Assembly: GCF_002220365.1 (NCBI RefSeq)
Contig: NZ_MTHB01000278.1
Coordinates: 62,001 to 126,000, forward strand
Length of the DNA: 64,000 nt
Direction: 5' to 3'
Source of the DNA: Caballeronia sordidicola
Lineage (GTDB): Bacteria > Pseudomonadota > Gammaproteobacteria > Burkholderiales > Burkholderiaceae
Shown: piece after piece, positions 24,360-33,999 of the stretch
Layout of the letters: the number at the start of each line of letters is the position of its first letter
Numbering within the stretch: the stretch's first letter is position 1
Translations under genes and position numbers: made by a program
Notes under the pieces: model-generated
Told to the model about the DNA's origin: nothing
What the model saw: the letters and a program-made list of their open reading frames with translations, nothing else
Database searches by the model: none

Positions 24360-25190
24360 ATGAATACAGTTCTAAAATCTTCCCGGAATGCGTCCGAAGA
24401 GAGCACCGACAGCCCGCGCTACGCCGCGCCCGCCCTCGAAAAAGGACTCGATATTCTCGACGTGCTCGTGGATACCGCCGAGGGTTACACACTCAACGAA
24501 CTGTCCGTGAAACTCGGTCGCACCGTAAGCGAAATCTTTCGCATGGTCGTGACGCTCGAGCGCCGCGGTTATGTGCAAGGCGATCATAACGACCGCTATA
24601 CGCTGACGCTCAAGCTGTTCGAGATGGCGCACCGGCAACAGCCCATTCGATCGCTGACCGCCATGGCGCTGCCGCTGTTACGCGATCTGGCGAACGTGAC
24701 GCGCCAGTCGTGTCATTTGTCGATCTATCACAGCGGTCGCGTAGCTGTCATCGCGCAAGTTGATAGTCCAGAGCGATGGTCCTTCGGGCTGAAAGTCGGC
24801 GCGGTGATGGGGCTGACCGATACCTCGTCAGGCCACGTGCTGCTCGCTTTCCGCGATCTCGCCGAGCGGGAGCGCATGCTCGCCGCGCATACACGGGTGG
24901 AAGGCGAGAACGACGTGGAACCCGCCGTCTTGCTCGCGTTGCTCGACGAGATTCGCGCGAGCGGACATGAGATCGTGCCCAGCCGGCAAATGCGCGGTGT
25001 GACCAACGTGGCATTCCCGGTGATCGGGAGCAGCGGCGACGCCGTGGCGGCGGTCAACGTACCGTATCTGGAACGTATCGATAAAAAGGTCAATCCCGAG
25101 TTCGACGAGGTCTGCAGGATGGTCGGCGAGATGACCGGGCGCTTGTCCGCGCTCATGGGGTTCAGCGGGTACAACCTGGAAGGCGAATAA
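24360..25190 (+). CDS. IclR-family transcriptional regulator
   Basis: A 276-residue regulator. After a polar ~20-residue leader, the winged helix-turn-helix (about 20-85) reads APALEKGLDILDVLVDTAEGYTLNELSVKLGRTVSEIFRMVVTLERRGYV. The C-terminal GAF-like effector domain (about 100-265) follows, with RQSCHLSIYHSGRVAVIAQV, DTSSGHVLLAF and GVTNVAFPVIGSSGDAVAAVNVPY. IclR regulators respond to small metabolites such as keto acids or aromatic acids. Its place at the end of an SDR-MFS cluster suggests it controls that cluster, perhaps through the inverted repeat at 22072-22087. Repressor or activator function is not visible. Confidence 0.9.
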   Translation: MNTVLKSSRNASEESTDSPRYAAPALEKGLDILDVLVDTAEGYTLNELSVKLGRTVSEIFRMVVTLERRGYVQGDHNDRYTLTLKLFEMAHRQQPIRSLTAMALPLLRDLANVTRQSCHLSIYHSGRVAVIAQVDSPERWSFGLKVGAVMGLTDTSSGHVLLAFRDLAERERMLAAHTRVEGENDVEPAVLLALLDEIRASGHEIVPSRQMRGVTNVAFPVIGSSGDAVAAVNVPYLERIDKKVNPEFDEVCRMVGEMTGRLSALMGFSGYNLEGE

Positions 25191-25501
25191 ACCGATGCCT
25201 GCCCGGGCACGGGCGCTCGATTGCCGTCACTGAAGCGCCCGTGCGCGCATCTGCAATCCACTCGATTGCTATTGACTGGTAAATAAATCAGACAATTAAG
25301 CATTCGCGGAGTAAAAAATAAAAATAAATCAGCGCTGGTTTTCGCGCCATTTAATCGCGTTGACGAAATAAATGCGCAACCGTATAAAACCAGCAACGCC
25401 GCTCGTCCTTACGCAGTCTTTCAATCACCCGACGCCGCTATTCCTGGTTTAACCCGAATGCGCCCGGTCGATCCAACCATTCAGCCCACGGTGAAGACAT
25501 C
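25191..25501. other. AT-rich intergenic region
   Basis: About 310 bases, with a distinctly AT-rich core from roughly 25265 to 25385, separate the IclR gene from the glycosyltransferase. The composition suggests a promoter or a recently acquired segment. No ORF or repeat is supported. Confidence 0.5.
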
Positions 25502-26467
25502 ATGCGACAGACCAAAATCTCGATTTGCCTGCCAACGTGCAATCGCCCCGAATTGCTGATGGAATCGCTTACCTCGTGCCTGGCTCAAACCCACGCGAAC
25601 ATTGAAATAGTCATTGGGGACGATTCCAGCGATATCCGCACGCGTAACCTGATGGATACAACGTATTTGCACGAAACGCGCATCTCCTATGTGAAGAATG
25701 AACCGCCGCTCGGGCAGGCGGACAATATCGCCAGTCTTTTCGAACGTGCCACCGGCGATAAAATCCTCCTGATTCACGATGACGATGCGCTCAAACCCGA
25801 CTGTATAGAACGCCTGCTGTCGGTCTGGAATCTCTACCCAGACCTGGAAATCGCATTCGGCGACCAATATCAAATGGACGATACCGGGCGCGTTGACGTG
25901 GAAGCGAGCCAACAGCTCAATACGGATTACCACCGCACGGAAGCCGTGGTCGGCCTGCAAGACACTCCCGGACGCACTGGCCTGATCCAGATGATGCCGA
26001 ACAATGGCTGGCTAGCCAATGCGGATCTGGTGAAGAAAATCAGCTATAGGAAGCAATACGGCATCGGCTGCGAATTCGTATTCGGCGCGCAGATTTGCAT
26101 AGCTGCGCGCAAGGTGTATTACCTCAAGGAATACGTGTCGTTTTATCGGAAGACCGACGTTTCGATGTCCAAGACCACGGCGCGCTCGACCACCGCCGCG
26201 GCCGTATTGGCCTACGACTTTCTTAAAGCACTCAAGCTGGACAAGAGCCTTGAGCCGGCGCGTGAACTGGCGCTCAAGCGGATCGTGCCAATCGTGGTCT
26301 CGGTGTATGCGCGCAATCATCAACCCATGCAGGGACTGAGCATCGCGCTCGCGCATCTGTACGCGTACAACTATGGGCTCAGCAAACGGCTCTACTTCCA
26401 CCTGATGCTGATACTCAAGGGATTCGCCAGTTCGGGAAGCTACAAAAGCAGCACGCAGAACGGCTGA
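25502..26467 (+). CDS. family 2 glycosyltransferase
   Basis: A 321-residue GT-A-fold enzyme. SICLPTCNRPELLMESLTSCLAQTHANIEIVIGDDSSD begins the nucleotide-sugar binding domain, and LLIHDDDALKPDC carries the DxD-type metal motif near residue 88. NNGWLANADLVKKI and GCEFVFGAQICIAARK form the acceptor side. It has no membrane helix and is probably a cytoplasmic enzyme acting on a lipid-linked or surface polysaccharide intermediate. No polysaccharide cluster surrounds it, so acceptor and sugar are unknown. AT-rich DNA precedes it, hinting at lateral acquisition. The C-terminal ~90 residues are basic and less conserved-looking. Confidence 0.85.
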   Translation: MRQTKISICLPTCNRPELLMESLTSCLAQTHANIEIVIGDDSSDIRTRNLMDTTYLHETRISYVKNEPPLGQADNIASLFERATGDKILLIHDDDALKPDCIERLLSVWNLYPDLEIAFGDQYQMDDTGRVDVEASQQLNTDYHRTEAVVGLQDTPGRTGLIQMMPNNGWLANADLVKKISYRKQYGIGCEFVFGAQICIAARKVYYLKEYVSFYRKTDVSMSKTTARSTTAAAVLAYDFLKALKLDKSLEPARELALKRIVPIVVSVYARNHQPMQGLSIALAHLYAYNYGLSKRLYFHLMLILKGFASSGSYKSSTQNG

Positions 26468-26786
26468 AACAGCGCCGCTTCGGCCCAAGGTTCAAGCTGC
26501 GGTTCGCGACGACGAGACCGGGCTTGAACCGAGCGTGCCTCGCTTCACCATCCCCCGCTATTCCTCAATATCGACCGGCGTGCTGCTGCGTCATCGTGAA
26601 ACCTTCCCCACGTAAAACACTTTGCAGTACATTCGACAGGCGCCGCAATAACGGCAAACCGTTCATGTATTGATCTGACAATTTCGCGCCCGAGCCATGG
26701 CGTACCTGTCTATGCGGCACGAACACCGAATACCCACCAAGCAATAGAGCGTCCGACTCACGAAAGTTTTTCGGGGAAAATCCGCC
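26468..26786. other. intergenic, nothing recognised
   Basis: The 319-base gap between the glycosyltransferase and the patatin gene shows no terminator, repeat or convincing small ORF. It should contain the patatin promoter. Confidence 0.5.
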
Positions 26787-29708
26787 ATGCTGAAGCTCAT
26801 CGCCTGTTTGTTCGGACGCCACCTGCTTGAAAAGCGCAGGGCGCGGCTTCCACCGGCACCCTGCGCCGCCAACGCCGAAATTCATACGGCCTCCACGCTG
26901 CCGTCGGACTTCATCGACATCGAGATTGCGCAAGCGCGGCGTCACAGGCGAGCGGTCGGACTTGAACCGCTGCCTGACGATCATCCCGAGAACCCGCACG
27001 ACGCCTCCGGCATACCGGGGCTCGCCATCTCGGGCGGCGGTATTCGCAGCGCGGTATTCTCGCTCGGCGTCCTTCAAGCCATGGCGGATCAGCAGGTGCT
27101 GAGACACTTCGGCTATGTGTCGACGGTGTCGGGTGGCAGCTACATTGGCGCGTTCTATGGCAGCCTCTTTGTCCCCGGTACGTTGCGTAAGGGCGAAGCG
27201 CAAACACCCGCGAGCGAGTTCAAAACGCACGCACAGAGGGCTGCCGCTGCGCTCGGCCCGAAGACATGCGCGGCCACGCCCACCTCGGTCACGCCGATTT
27301 CGTACCTCCGCGATAACTGCAACTACCTCGTGCCGAACGGCATGAACGACGTGCTGCAATCCATCGCGTTCTCGCTGCGCAACTGGTTCGCGTTGCAATA
27401 TGTCATTGGTGTGTCGCTGCTGACCGTCCTGCTGTGGATCAGTCTCGCGAATCACACGATCTTCCACTTCGCCCGTTTCGCCGAGCATTGGCATCCGTTG
27501 CTCAAATCCGTTCCGGGCTTGCTGGCGATAGGCATTTCCATCTTGCTCGTTTCACCCTTGAGCCGCGCATACTGGCTCACGCAAAATCTCGCCCAAGGGA
27601 CACGTTCGGCCTACAAGGTATTGCCTGCTGCCTCGCTGATCCTGGTGACCTTGATCGCGCTGGTCAGCGTGGAGATCAATCGGCCTGGGACGATGTTGCC
27701 GGTGCATTCAACGACTTCCTCATCGTCCTTGATCAATTACTCGTTCGTCGGAATTGGTTCATGGTTCGTTATCCTGACCGAAATTCTTGCCGTCGTTACG
27801 TTTGCTATTGCATGGAGCTTCGTCAACCGCAATGCATCGCCGGGCAGTTCGGGAATGGCGTGGCGCGCCGGTTCGAGAGCGAGCCCCGCCTCTCGCCTCG
27901 ATAGCCGCGCGTTCGCGGATCGCTTGCGCAACGCACTGACGAACGCGTACACCACACCACTTCGCATCGGCCGGCATCGCTTCTTCTCCGGTCCTGTCCA
28001 GGTCATGATCTGGGCAGCCGCCATCGCGGCCATCGACGCTCTTGGTCAATTAGGCTATGCATGCGCGCCCGTCCTCGCCGGCCATTTGCCGAGCTCGGGC
28101 ACCGCTTCGCACATGTGCGTGCTCGCGGCGTCGAGCGATGCCGCAACAGCCGCGGCTGCCGACGCCTCTGCCGATACCGCATTCGTGCCTGCTTCGCTCG
28201 GCGTGCTGGCGGGTTCCGGCGCGGCGATCTGGGCGGCGGCCAAGTTTTTTTTGTCCGAGGGCAGCACCGTCACGAATCAGATCATGAAGGTACCGAAGAT
28301 CGTACTCGCCTCGGTCGCCGCCATACTCGCTGCGTTGATCACGCTGACGTTCTGGTCGATCGCCGCCCGCGCCGCCGATGCCGGATTAAGGCACTATGCG
28401 CGCAAGACCGCCCTTCTCGATGGCTTATCGAGCACTTGGCGGGATGCCAATCATGGCGGCCTGCTGTTCCTTGGACTTACCTGCCTCGTCATACTGATGC
28501 TCGCAGTCATCGATGGCCTTTGCATCCAGTTTCTCAATCTCTCGACCTACCAGCGCTTTTACAGCACGCGCCTCACGCGCGCGTTTATTGGCGCGACGAA
28601 CCGCCTCCGGCTCGATCATGCGAACCGCCGCGACGTCACTTCGCTCGTTCCCGGCGACAGCATTGCGATGGGCCAGTATTACCACGGCCAGAGTTGTGCG
28701 CCGGTGCATCTGATCAACACAACGATCAACAAGACCATCGACTGGGATTCTTCGCTGGTCCAGCGCGGTGCGCGCGGCATGATCATGAGCATCGGGCCAG
28801 CTGGTATGACCGTAGGCGCGAAACTGGGCGTGCTGAAATGCGACTGGAGTCGCGCGAATGACATTTCCACACCCGCTATGCATACCCTGTCCGGACACTC
28901 AACGCCGAACATCTGGCTCGAGTCGCTGACGTTGGGCGACTGGATCGCCATCTCGGGCGCGGCCGTGAGTACCGGACTGGGACAAATGACGCGTCCGGGT
29001 TATTCGCTGCTGTTGGGCATTGCCAATATTCGCCTTGGTTACTGGTGGGACACATACTCTGCGCCATTTCGCCACGGTACGAGAAGCAGCCCGCGCACGC
29101 GTGTTCCGCTTCCCGACAACAAGGATCCGAAGCGCATTTTTCGCGAGAAGGTGTTCGGCACGCAGTTCTGCCTGACCAGCGAACTGCTCGGGCAATTCGA
29201 CGGGCCACGAGGACGGCGCTGGTATTTGACGGACGGCGGCCACTTCGAGAACACCGGCGCGTACGAATTGCTGCGTCGCCAATTGGCGTTCATTGTCATC
29301 TTCGACAACGGTTGCGATCCGTCCTATGCATTCGAGGACCTGGCCAACCTGATGCGGCGTGTTCGCGTCGACTTCGGCATCGAAATTTTCGAGTCATCAT
29401 GCAGGATCGCTGCGCCCGACGGTCTGAGGCTCAACGCAAGCCTGATTGCCAAATCGTTCGATGCATTTGCAAAAGGTCCCGACTACCTCGCGATTCGCCT
29501 GATGGCCAAATTTCCGGACGGACGCACTGGTCAGATCCTCGCGATCAAACCCCGCCTGAGCGCGGCCGCGCCTCACGACGTACGTCAATACAAGAACACC
29601 AGTCCCGACTTCCCGCATGAAACAACCGCTGACCAGTTTTTCGACGACGTCCAGTGGGAATCGCATCGCGCGCTCGGGTATTCGCAAGCGCGCGCGTTGT
29701 TCGGCTGA
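26787..29708 (+). CDS. large membrane-associated patatin-like phospholipase
   Basis: A 973-residue protein, much longer than standard patatins (300-400). Residues about 72-125 hold the acyl-hydrolase N-terminal half: GLAISGGGIRSAVFSLGVLQAM (oxyanion glycines) and VSTVSGGSYIGAFYG with the nucleophilic Ser in the cytosolic-PLA2-like SGGS form. The Asp of the catalytic dyad is in LTDGGHFENTGAYELL, near residue 815. Between these lie about 450 residues with several hydrophobic helices (near 195-220, 240-262, 278-300, 325-350, 405-425, 470-490, 510-535, 565-590). The catalytic domain is therefore split by a polytopic membrane insert. Expected activity is hydrolysis of phospholipid acyl chains. It is monocistronic. 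The domain call is strong; the biological role is unknown. Confidence 0.85.
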   Translation: MLKLIACLFGRHLLEKRRARLPPAPCAANAEIHTASTLPSDFIDIEIAQARRHRRAVGLEPLPDDHPENPHDASGIPGLAISGGGIRSAVFSLGVLQAMADQQVLRHFGYVSTVSGGSYIGAFYGSLFVPGTLRKGEAQTPASEFKTHAQRAAAALGPKTCAATPTSVTPISYLRDNCNYLVPNGMNDVLQSIAFSLRNWFALQYVIGVSLLTVLLWISLANHTIFHFARFAEHWHPLLKSVPGLLAIGISILLVSPLSRAYWLTQNLAQGTRSAYKVLPAASLILVTLIALVSVEINRPGTMLPVHSTTSSSSLINYSFVGIGSWFVILTEILAVVTFAIAWSFVNRNASPGSSGMAWRAGSRASPASRLDSRAFADRLRNALTNAYTTPLRIGRHRFFSGPVQVMIWAAAIAAIDALGQLGYACAPVLAGHLPSSGTASHMCVLAASSDAATAAAADASADTAFVPASLGVLAGSGAAIWAAAKFFLSEGSTVTNQIMKVPKIVLASVAAILAALITLTFWSIAARAADAGLRHYARKTALLDGLSSTWRDANHGGLLFLGLTCLVILMLAVIDGLCIQFLNLSTYQRFYSTRLTRAFIGATNRLRLDHANRRDVTSLVPGDSIAMGQYYHGQSCAPVHLINTTINKTIDWDSSLVQRGARGMIMSIGPAGMTVGAKLGVLKCDWSRANDISTPAMHTLSGHSTPNIWLESLTLGDWIAISGAAVSTGLGQMTRPGYSLLLGIANIRLGYWWDTYSAPFRHGTRSSPRTRVPLPDNKDPKRIFREKVFGTQFCLTSELLGQFDGPRGRRWYLTDGGHFENTGAYELLRRQLAFIVIFDNGCDPSYAFEDLANLMRRVRVDFGIEIFESSCRIAAPDGLRLNASLIAKSFDAFAKGPDYLAIRLMAKFPDGRTGQILAIKPRLSAAAPHDVRQYKNTSPDFPHETTADQFFDDVQWESHRALGYSQARALFG

Positions 29709-29770
29709 TCCGGCGCGAGCCTGGACATTGGCTCGGCGAGCGCCAGACTCATTGCGATTTTCAGTGCTTG

Positions 29771-31000
29771 CTAGCCGTCTTGGGTCCTGTCAAGCCCTGA
29801 GAGCGTGTCGCGTTTGATCTTCTTGGCGATCGACCACTTGTGTACTTCCGTGGGGCCATCGTAGATACGAAACGCGCGAATCTCACGGAACACTTGCTCG
29901 ACTATCGTATCGCGCGACACACCGGTGCCGCCCATGACCTGCACGCAGCGGTCGGCCACGCGGAACAGCGCGTCGGCCACGGCGACCTTTGTCATCGAAC
30001 TTTCGGAGGTGCCGAGCGAACCGCCATCGAGTACCGCTGCACACCAGTCGATCATCAGTTCCGCCTGCTGCAAATCGATCAGGTTCTCCGCGAGCATGAA
30101 CCCCACGCCTTCGTGGTCGATCAGCAACTTGCCGAATGCGCGGCGCGTACAGGCATAGTGCGTCGCGATCTCATGCGCTCGCGTGGTCGCGCCATGCCAG
30201 CGCATGCAATGCGAGAGCCGCGCGGGCGACAGCCTGATCTGCGCATATTTGAAGCCCTCGTGCGCTTCACCCAGCACCTGACTCTCGGGCACGCGCAACC
30301 CGTTGATACGCACCACCGCGTGGCCGCCGGGCATTGAGCTGTCGATCGTGTCGAGGATTCGCTCAAGGTGAATGGCGGGATGCGGCAGGTCAACGAGAAA
30401 CATGGTCGCCCTGACCTTGCCGTCCTTCTGGTCTCCGTCTTCGCCCGTGTTGCTGCGCGCCATCACAATGCCGACCGATGCCCCTTCAGCACCCGTGATA
30501 AAGGCCTTCGTGCCGTCGATAACCCAGTGCTCGCCATCGAGTCGGGCCGTGGTCTGAAGCATGGACGGATCGGAGCCCGCGCCGCCATCGGACGCAGGTT
30601 CGGTCATAAAGAATGCCGAGCGGGCATCGCCTGCTACGAGCGGCGCGAGAAACCGTTCTTTCTGCGCTGCGCTACCGATCTTGCCAATCAGGTACATGTT
30701 GCCTTCGTCGGGCGCCGCGGTATTCACGGCGACCGGGCCAAGCGGCGACAAGCCTGATTGCTTCAGGACGGTTGCGGTTTCGAGCTGCGTTAGATGGTCG
30801 CCTCCGGCCAGGATATGCGGCGTGAGAACGCCCGCAGCGCGGGCCTTGCCGCGCAGTTCGCGCACCAATTCCTCGCTCGGGCCATGACTCCCGCAACGCG
30901 GATCGCGTTCGTATGGAACCACCACCGTGCGCACGAACTCTGCCACACGCTTGGCTATTTCGCTCGCACGCTCTGTCTGTACAACATCCATGCTGCTCAT
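29771..31000 (-). CDS. acyl-CoA dehydrogenase, ACAD10/11-like
   Basis: ATG 31000 follows AGGAG by seven bases; a longer frame to 31399 runs through the divergent promoter region. The 409-residue flavoprotein shows the family core: SAFFMTEPASDGGAGSDP, the FAD- and substrate-binding stretch WVIDGTKAFITGAEGA, RRAFGKLLIDHEGVGFMLAEN, VMGGTGVSRDT and the C-terminal FRIYDGPTEVHKWSIAKKI. This C-terminus and the early PYERDPRC segment place it near ACAD10/11-like enzymes that handle long, branched or hydroxylated acyl-CoAs. The reaction is alpha,beta-dehydrogenation of acyl-CoA with electrons passed to ETF. No beta-oxidation partner adjoins it, so the substrate is open. Confidence 0.9.
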   Translation of the reverse strand: MSSMDVVQTERASEIAKRVAEFVRTVVVPYERDPRCGSHGPSEELVRELRGKARAAGVLTPHILAGGDHLTQLETATVLKQSGLSPLGPVAVNTAAPDEGNMYLIGKIGSAAQKERFLAPLVAGDARSAFFMTEPASDGGAGSDPSMLQTTARLDGEHWVIDGTKAFITGAEGASVGIVMARSNTGEDGDQKDGKVRATMFLVDLPHPAIHLERILDTIDSSMPGGHAVVRINGLRVPESQVLGEAHEGFKYAQIRLSPARLSHCMRWHGATTRAHEIATHYACTRRAFGKLLIDHEGVGFMLAENLIDLQQAELMIDWCAAVLDGGSLGTSESSMTKVAVADALFRVADRCVQVMGGTGVSRDTIVEQVFREIRAFRIYDGPTEVHKWSIAKKIKRDTLSGLDRTQDG

Positions 31001-31325
31001 GCAGGGTCTCCTTTTTAGTGCCACACGAGACGCGTGACGCCATATTCGGGTTGATCGGTCAAACGGCGCCGATGCCGGGACGTTGCCTGACGCCGTCCTG
31101 ATAGCCATGCGCCGGACCGGCGAGTAACGCGCCGGGCGAGTTTTCTGGGGACAATCATAGCCTTGTTCGAGCGCTCGTTCGCCAGGCACGGTGAGGGCGC
31201 CGAATGCCGCCAAAGTTACGCAGTGGTCCGCCAACTTCGCTTTGTGAGCGTTCCCGGACATTGATCCCACCCACACGGTGATAACCTGCCAAAGCGCTAA
31301 AACAGCGGAAAAACGGGAGCACACA
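31001..31325. other. divergent promoter region
   Basis: The 325-base gap lies between the acyl-CoA dehydrogenase (minus) and the acyltransferase (plus). It is GC-rich and contains promoters by position only. No palindrome or small gene is supported. Confidence 0.45.
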
Positions 31326-32510
31326 TTGCATGCGCGGATAAACCAGTCTGGCGGTTCTCTACCGGCGTTGACCAGCGTCCGCTTTCTTGCGGCTATCACG
31401 GTAGTTGTTTCGCATTACTCAGAACTTGGCCTACTCCGTCTCCCGAAGCAGATCTTCAATTTCGTCGATGGGGGTCGCCCCGCCGTTTCCCTGTTCTTCG
31501 TGCTGTCCGGATTTATCCTCACCTTTACCTACCGCGATCAACTGCCATTCAAGGGCCCTCGGCCTTTCTATCAGGCGCGGTTTGCACGTATCTATCCCGG
31601 TATATTGCTTGGATTGGCGTTGTGCGTGCCAACCACGTTGTACCTGCTGAACGGCAGCGATCCGTCATTGCTCACGCAGTGGTATGCGTTGAAAAATCAC
31701 GTGATCCTGTCGCTGGGCGTGAGCCTGGTCTGCCAATTGTTGTTGCTGAATGCATGGTTCCCGTTTGCTGCGGTGAACCAGCCCTGGAACGGACCCTCCG
31801 ACAGCGTTTCGTGCGAAGCATTTTTCTACCTGATGTTTCCGCTCTTGCTGCGAAAGATGTTGTCCATGCGTTTAGCGCGGCTGACATTCGCGTGCATCGT
31901 TTTCTTCCTGATACAGGGGCTCTGGATCGCTTTCCTGCAAGCGTTCCTGCCGCTGTCGCGCAGCGGCTTTCTGGTCGTTGGCCTGCCGCTCACCCGCCTG
32001 TTCGAATTTGTCATTGGCATCTACGCCGCCATCCTGTTTCACCAACTGCGCGAACAAGGTGTGAGCCGGCACGCACTGGGCATCAAGCTCGTCAGCATCG
32101 CGTTGATTGCCCTGACGGTTCTCGGACTCTGGCGTCCGGTTTCTCCTGCGTTCTACCTCGCCTCGCCGTGGTTCGCGGCGTTGATCCTGGGGCTCGCGCT
32201 CCTCGAACGCCCGGTGATCAACGTCCTGAATCGGCGGGCGTTCATCAGGCTGGGCGAGGCAAGTTATTCGCTGTATCTGATTCACGTGCCCATAGCCTAT
32301 CTCGCCTATATAGCGGGGTTCAGGCAATCGAATGGCTGGATCGCGATGTTGTTCGCCGTGGTGGCCAGCCTGCTGATCTTCACATTTTACGAAGAGCCCC
32401 TGCGCAAGCGCATCCGGACACGATTCTCGGCCATTTCAAGGCGGGTTGGTCACAGGGACCCTCTGAGTGCTGCGTTCGCCGCGCCAACTTCCAAAGAAAA
32501 CCAAGCGTGA
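31326..32510 (+). CDS. OafA/YrhL-type acyltransferase 3 family protein
   Basis: No ATG is available near the conserved N-terminus; TTG 31326 is chosen because GGGAG sits six bases upstream. The 394-residue integral membrane protein begins with SLPALTSVRFLAAITVVVSHYSELGLL, the AT3 signature containing the catalytic His. FFVLSGFILTFTYRDQLP, RFARIYPG and SVSCEAFFYLMFPLL with the second conserved motif follow. About ten hydrophobic helices are visible, ending in EASYSLYLIHVPIAYLAY. AT3 proteins transfer acyl groups, often acetyl, across or within the membrane to O-antigen, lipooligosaccharide or exopolysaccharide sugars. The acceptor here is unknown, and the gene is not in a polysaccharide cluster. 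Confidence 0.88.
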   Translation: MHARINQSGGSLPALTSVRFLAAITVVVSHYSELGLLRLPKQIFNFVDGGRPAVSLFFVLSGFILTFTYRDQLPFKGPRPFYQARFARIYPGILLGLALCVPTTLYLLNGSDPSLLTQWYALKNHVILSLGVSLVCQLLLLNAWFPFAAVNQPWNGPSDSVSCEAFFYLMFPLLLRKMLSMRLARLTFACIVFFLIQGLWIAFLQAFLPLSRSGFLVVGLPLTRLFEFVIGIYAAILFHQLREQGVSRHALGIKLVSIALIALTVLGLWRPVSPAFYLASPWFAALILGLALLERPVINVLNRRAFIRLGEASYSLYLIHVPIAYLAYIAGFRQSNGWIAMLFAVVASLLIFTFYEEPLRKRIRTRFSAISRRVGHRDPLSAAFAAPTSKENQA

Positions 32511-32702
32511 TCCCGCGTCGGGCGGCCGGCCAACGACGACAGAACTCTTGCCGCTTACCCCGCCACTTTTCCCTATGCAATTAATGACACGCTAGCGCGC
32601 TCGCCCGCGCGCGGCGTATAGTTTGCTGCTCATGCAGTATGCAAGCTGGCGCGCCACTCCCGCAGTCCGCGCCCCGGATTCCACTGTCTCAGGAGAGTCG
32701 CG

Positions 32703-33953
32703 ATGACGTCGGTGTTGTTTCGCAACGGCGCGCTGCTGGACCCATTGCAGCCAGAACTCATCCCCGGCCACGAGGTGCTGGTCGAAGAGGGCCGAATCAA
32801 GGAAGTCTCCGACCGCCCGATCAAAACCACCGGTGCCCGTGTGATCGATTTGAAAGGCAAGACGCTGATGCCCGGCCTGATCGATCTTCACGTGCATGTC
32901 ATCGCGGTCGAATTCAATCTGCCACGCGTGGCAACCTTGCCCAACGTGCTCGTCACGTTGCGCGCCGTGCCGTTGATGCGCGCGATGCTGCGACGCGGGT
33001 TCACCACCATCCGCGATGCCGGCGGCGCGGGCTACCCGTTCAAGCAAGCCGTGGAAGCCGGCCTGGCGGAAGGCCCCCGTATGTTCGTCTCCGGCCGTGC
33101 GCTAAGCCAGACCGGCGGTCACGGCGACATGCGCACGCGCGGCGATTACATGCCACCCGACGCACCCTGCGGTTGCTGCGTCCGCGTCGGCGCTCTCACG
33201 AGAGTAGCGGACGGCGTGGACGAGGTGCGACGCGCCGTTCGCGAGGAACTCCAGATGGGTGCGGACCAGATCAAGATCATGGCATCCGGCGGTGTTGCCT
33301 CGCCGACCGACCCCGTCGGTGCATGGGGATACTCCGAGGACGAGATCCGCGCGATCGTTGCCGAGGCGCGCGGCCGCCAGACCTACGTGCTGGCTCACGC
33401 CTACACGCCCGACGCCATCGCACGCGCGGTGCGCTGCGGCGTGCGTACGATCGAGCACGGCAATCTCATCGACGACGCGACTGCACGTCTCGTTGCGGAG
33501 CACGATGCCTTCGTGGTTCCCACGCTGGTGACCTACGAAGCGCTCGCCAGCGAGGGCGGCAAATACGGCTTGCCCGAAGCGAGCCTCGCGAAGGTCGCCG
33601 ACGTACACGAAGCCGGCCTCAGATCCCTGGAGATCATGAAACGCGCGGGCGTGCGCATGGGCTTCGGCACGGACCTGCTGGGTGAATCGCAGCGTCTGCA
33701 AAGCGATGAATTCCGGCTGCGCGCCGAGGTTTTATCGCCGGCTGAAGCCATAGCAAGCGCAACGGTAGTAGGCGCCGACGTGCTCGGCATGACGGGCAAA
33801 CTCGGCCGCCTCGTGCCAGGCGCGTTCGCCGATGTGCTGGTTGTGGACGGCAATCCACTACGATCCATCGATTGCCTGCTCGGTCAGGGCGAACACATTC
33901 CGTTCGTGATGAAAGGCGGCCACATCCACTTCGACGAACTCGAGCACGCTTAA
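32703..33953 (+). CDS. metal-dependent amidohydrolase (imidazolonepropionase-like)
   Basis: ATG 32703 follows GGAGAG. The 416-residue TIM-barrel hydrolase has LHVHV (H63 and H65), TTIRDAGGAG, the bridging Lys in DQIKIMASGGVASP, HAYTPDAI, IEHGNLID, and the final metal Asp in MGFGTDLLG. A small beta-sandwich domain wraps the barrel (VLFRNGALLDP at the start; DVLVVDGNPLRSIDCLL at the end). The pattern fits the prolidase-like or imidazolonepropionase-like amidohydrolases annotated as Xaa-dipeptidases in several genomes. The expected reaction is hydrolysis of an amide or cyclic imide in the cytoplasm. An MFS carrier starts 46 bases downstream on the same strand and probably brings in the substrate. 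Confidence 0.88.
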   Translation: MTSVLFRNGALLDPLQPELIPGHEVLVEEGRIKEVSDRPIKTTGARVIDLKGKTLMPGLIDLHVHVIAVEFNLPRVATLPNVLVTLRAVPLMRAMLRRGFTTIRDAGGAGYPFKQAVEAGLAEGPRMFVSGRALSQTGGHGDMRTRGDYMPPDAPCGCCVRVGALTRVADGVDEVRRAVREELQMGADQIKIMASGGVASPTDPVGAWGYSEDEIRAIVAEARGRQTYVLAHAYTPDAIARAVRCGVRTIEHGNLIDDATARLVAEHDAFVVPTLVTYEALASEGGKYGLPEASLAKVADVHEAGLRSLEIMKRAGVRMGFGTDLLGESQRLQSDEFRLRAEVLSPAEAIASATVVGADVLGMTGKLGRLVPGAFADVLVVDGNPLRSIDCLLGQGEHIPFVMKGGHIHFDELEHA

Positions 33954-33999
33954 ACCCGAAGCCGTATCCGTTCATTCCTGACCGCGAGGCGCGTTACCC

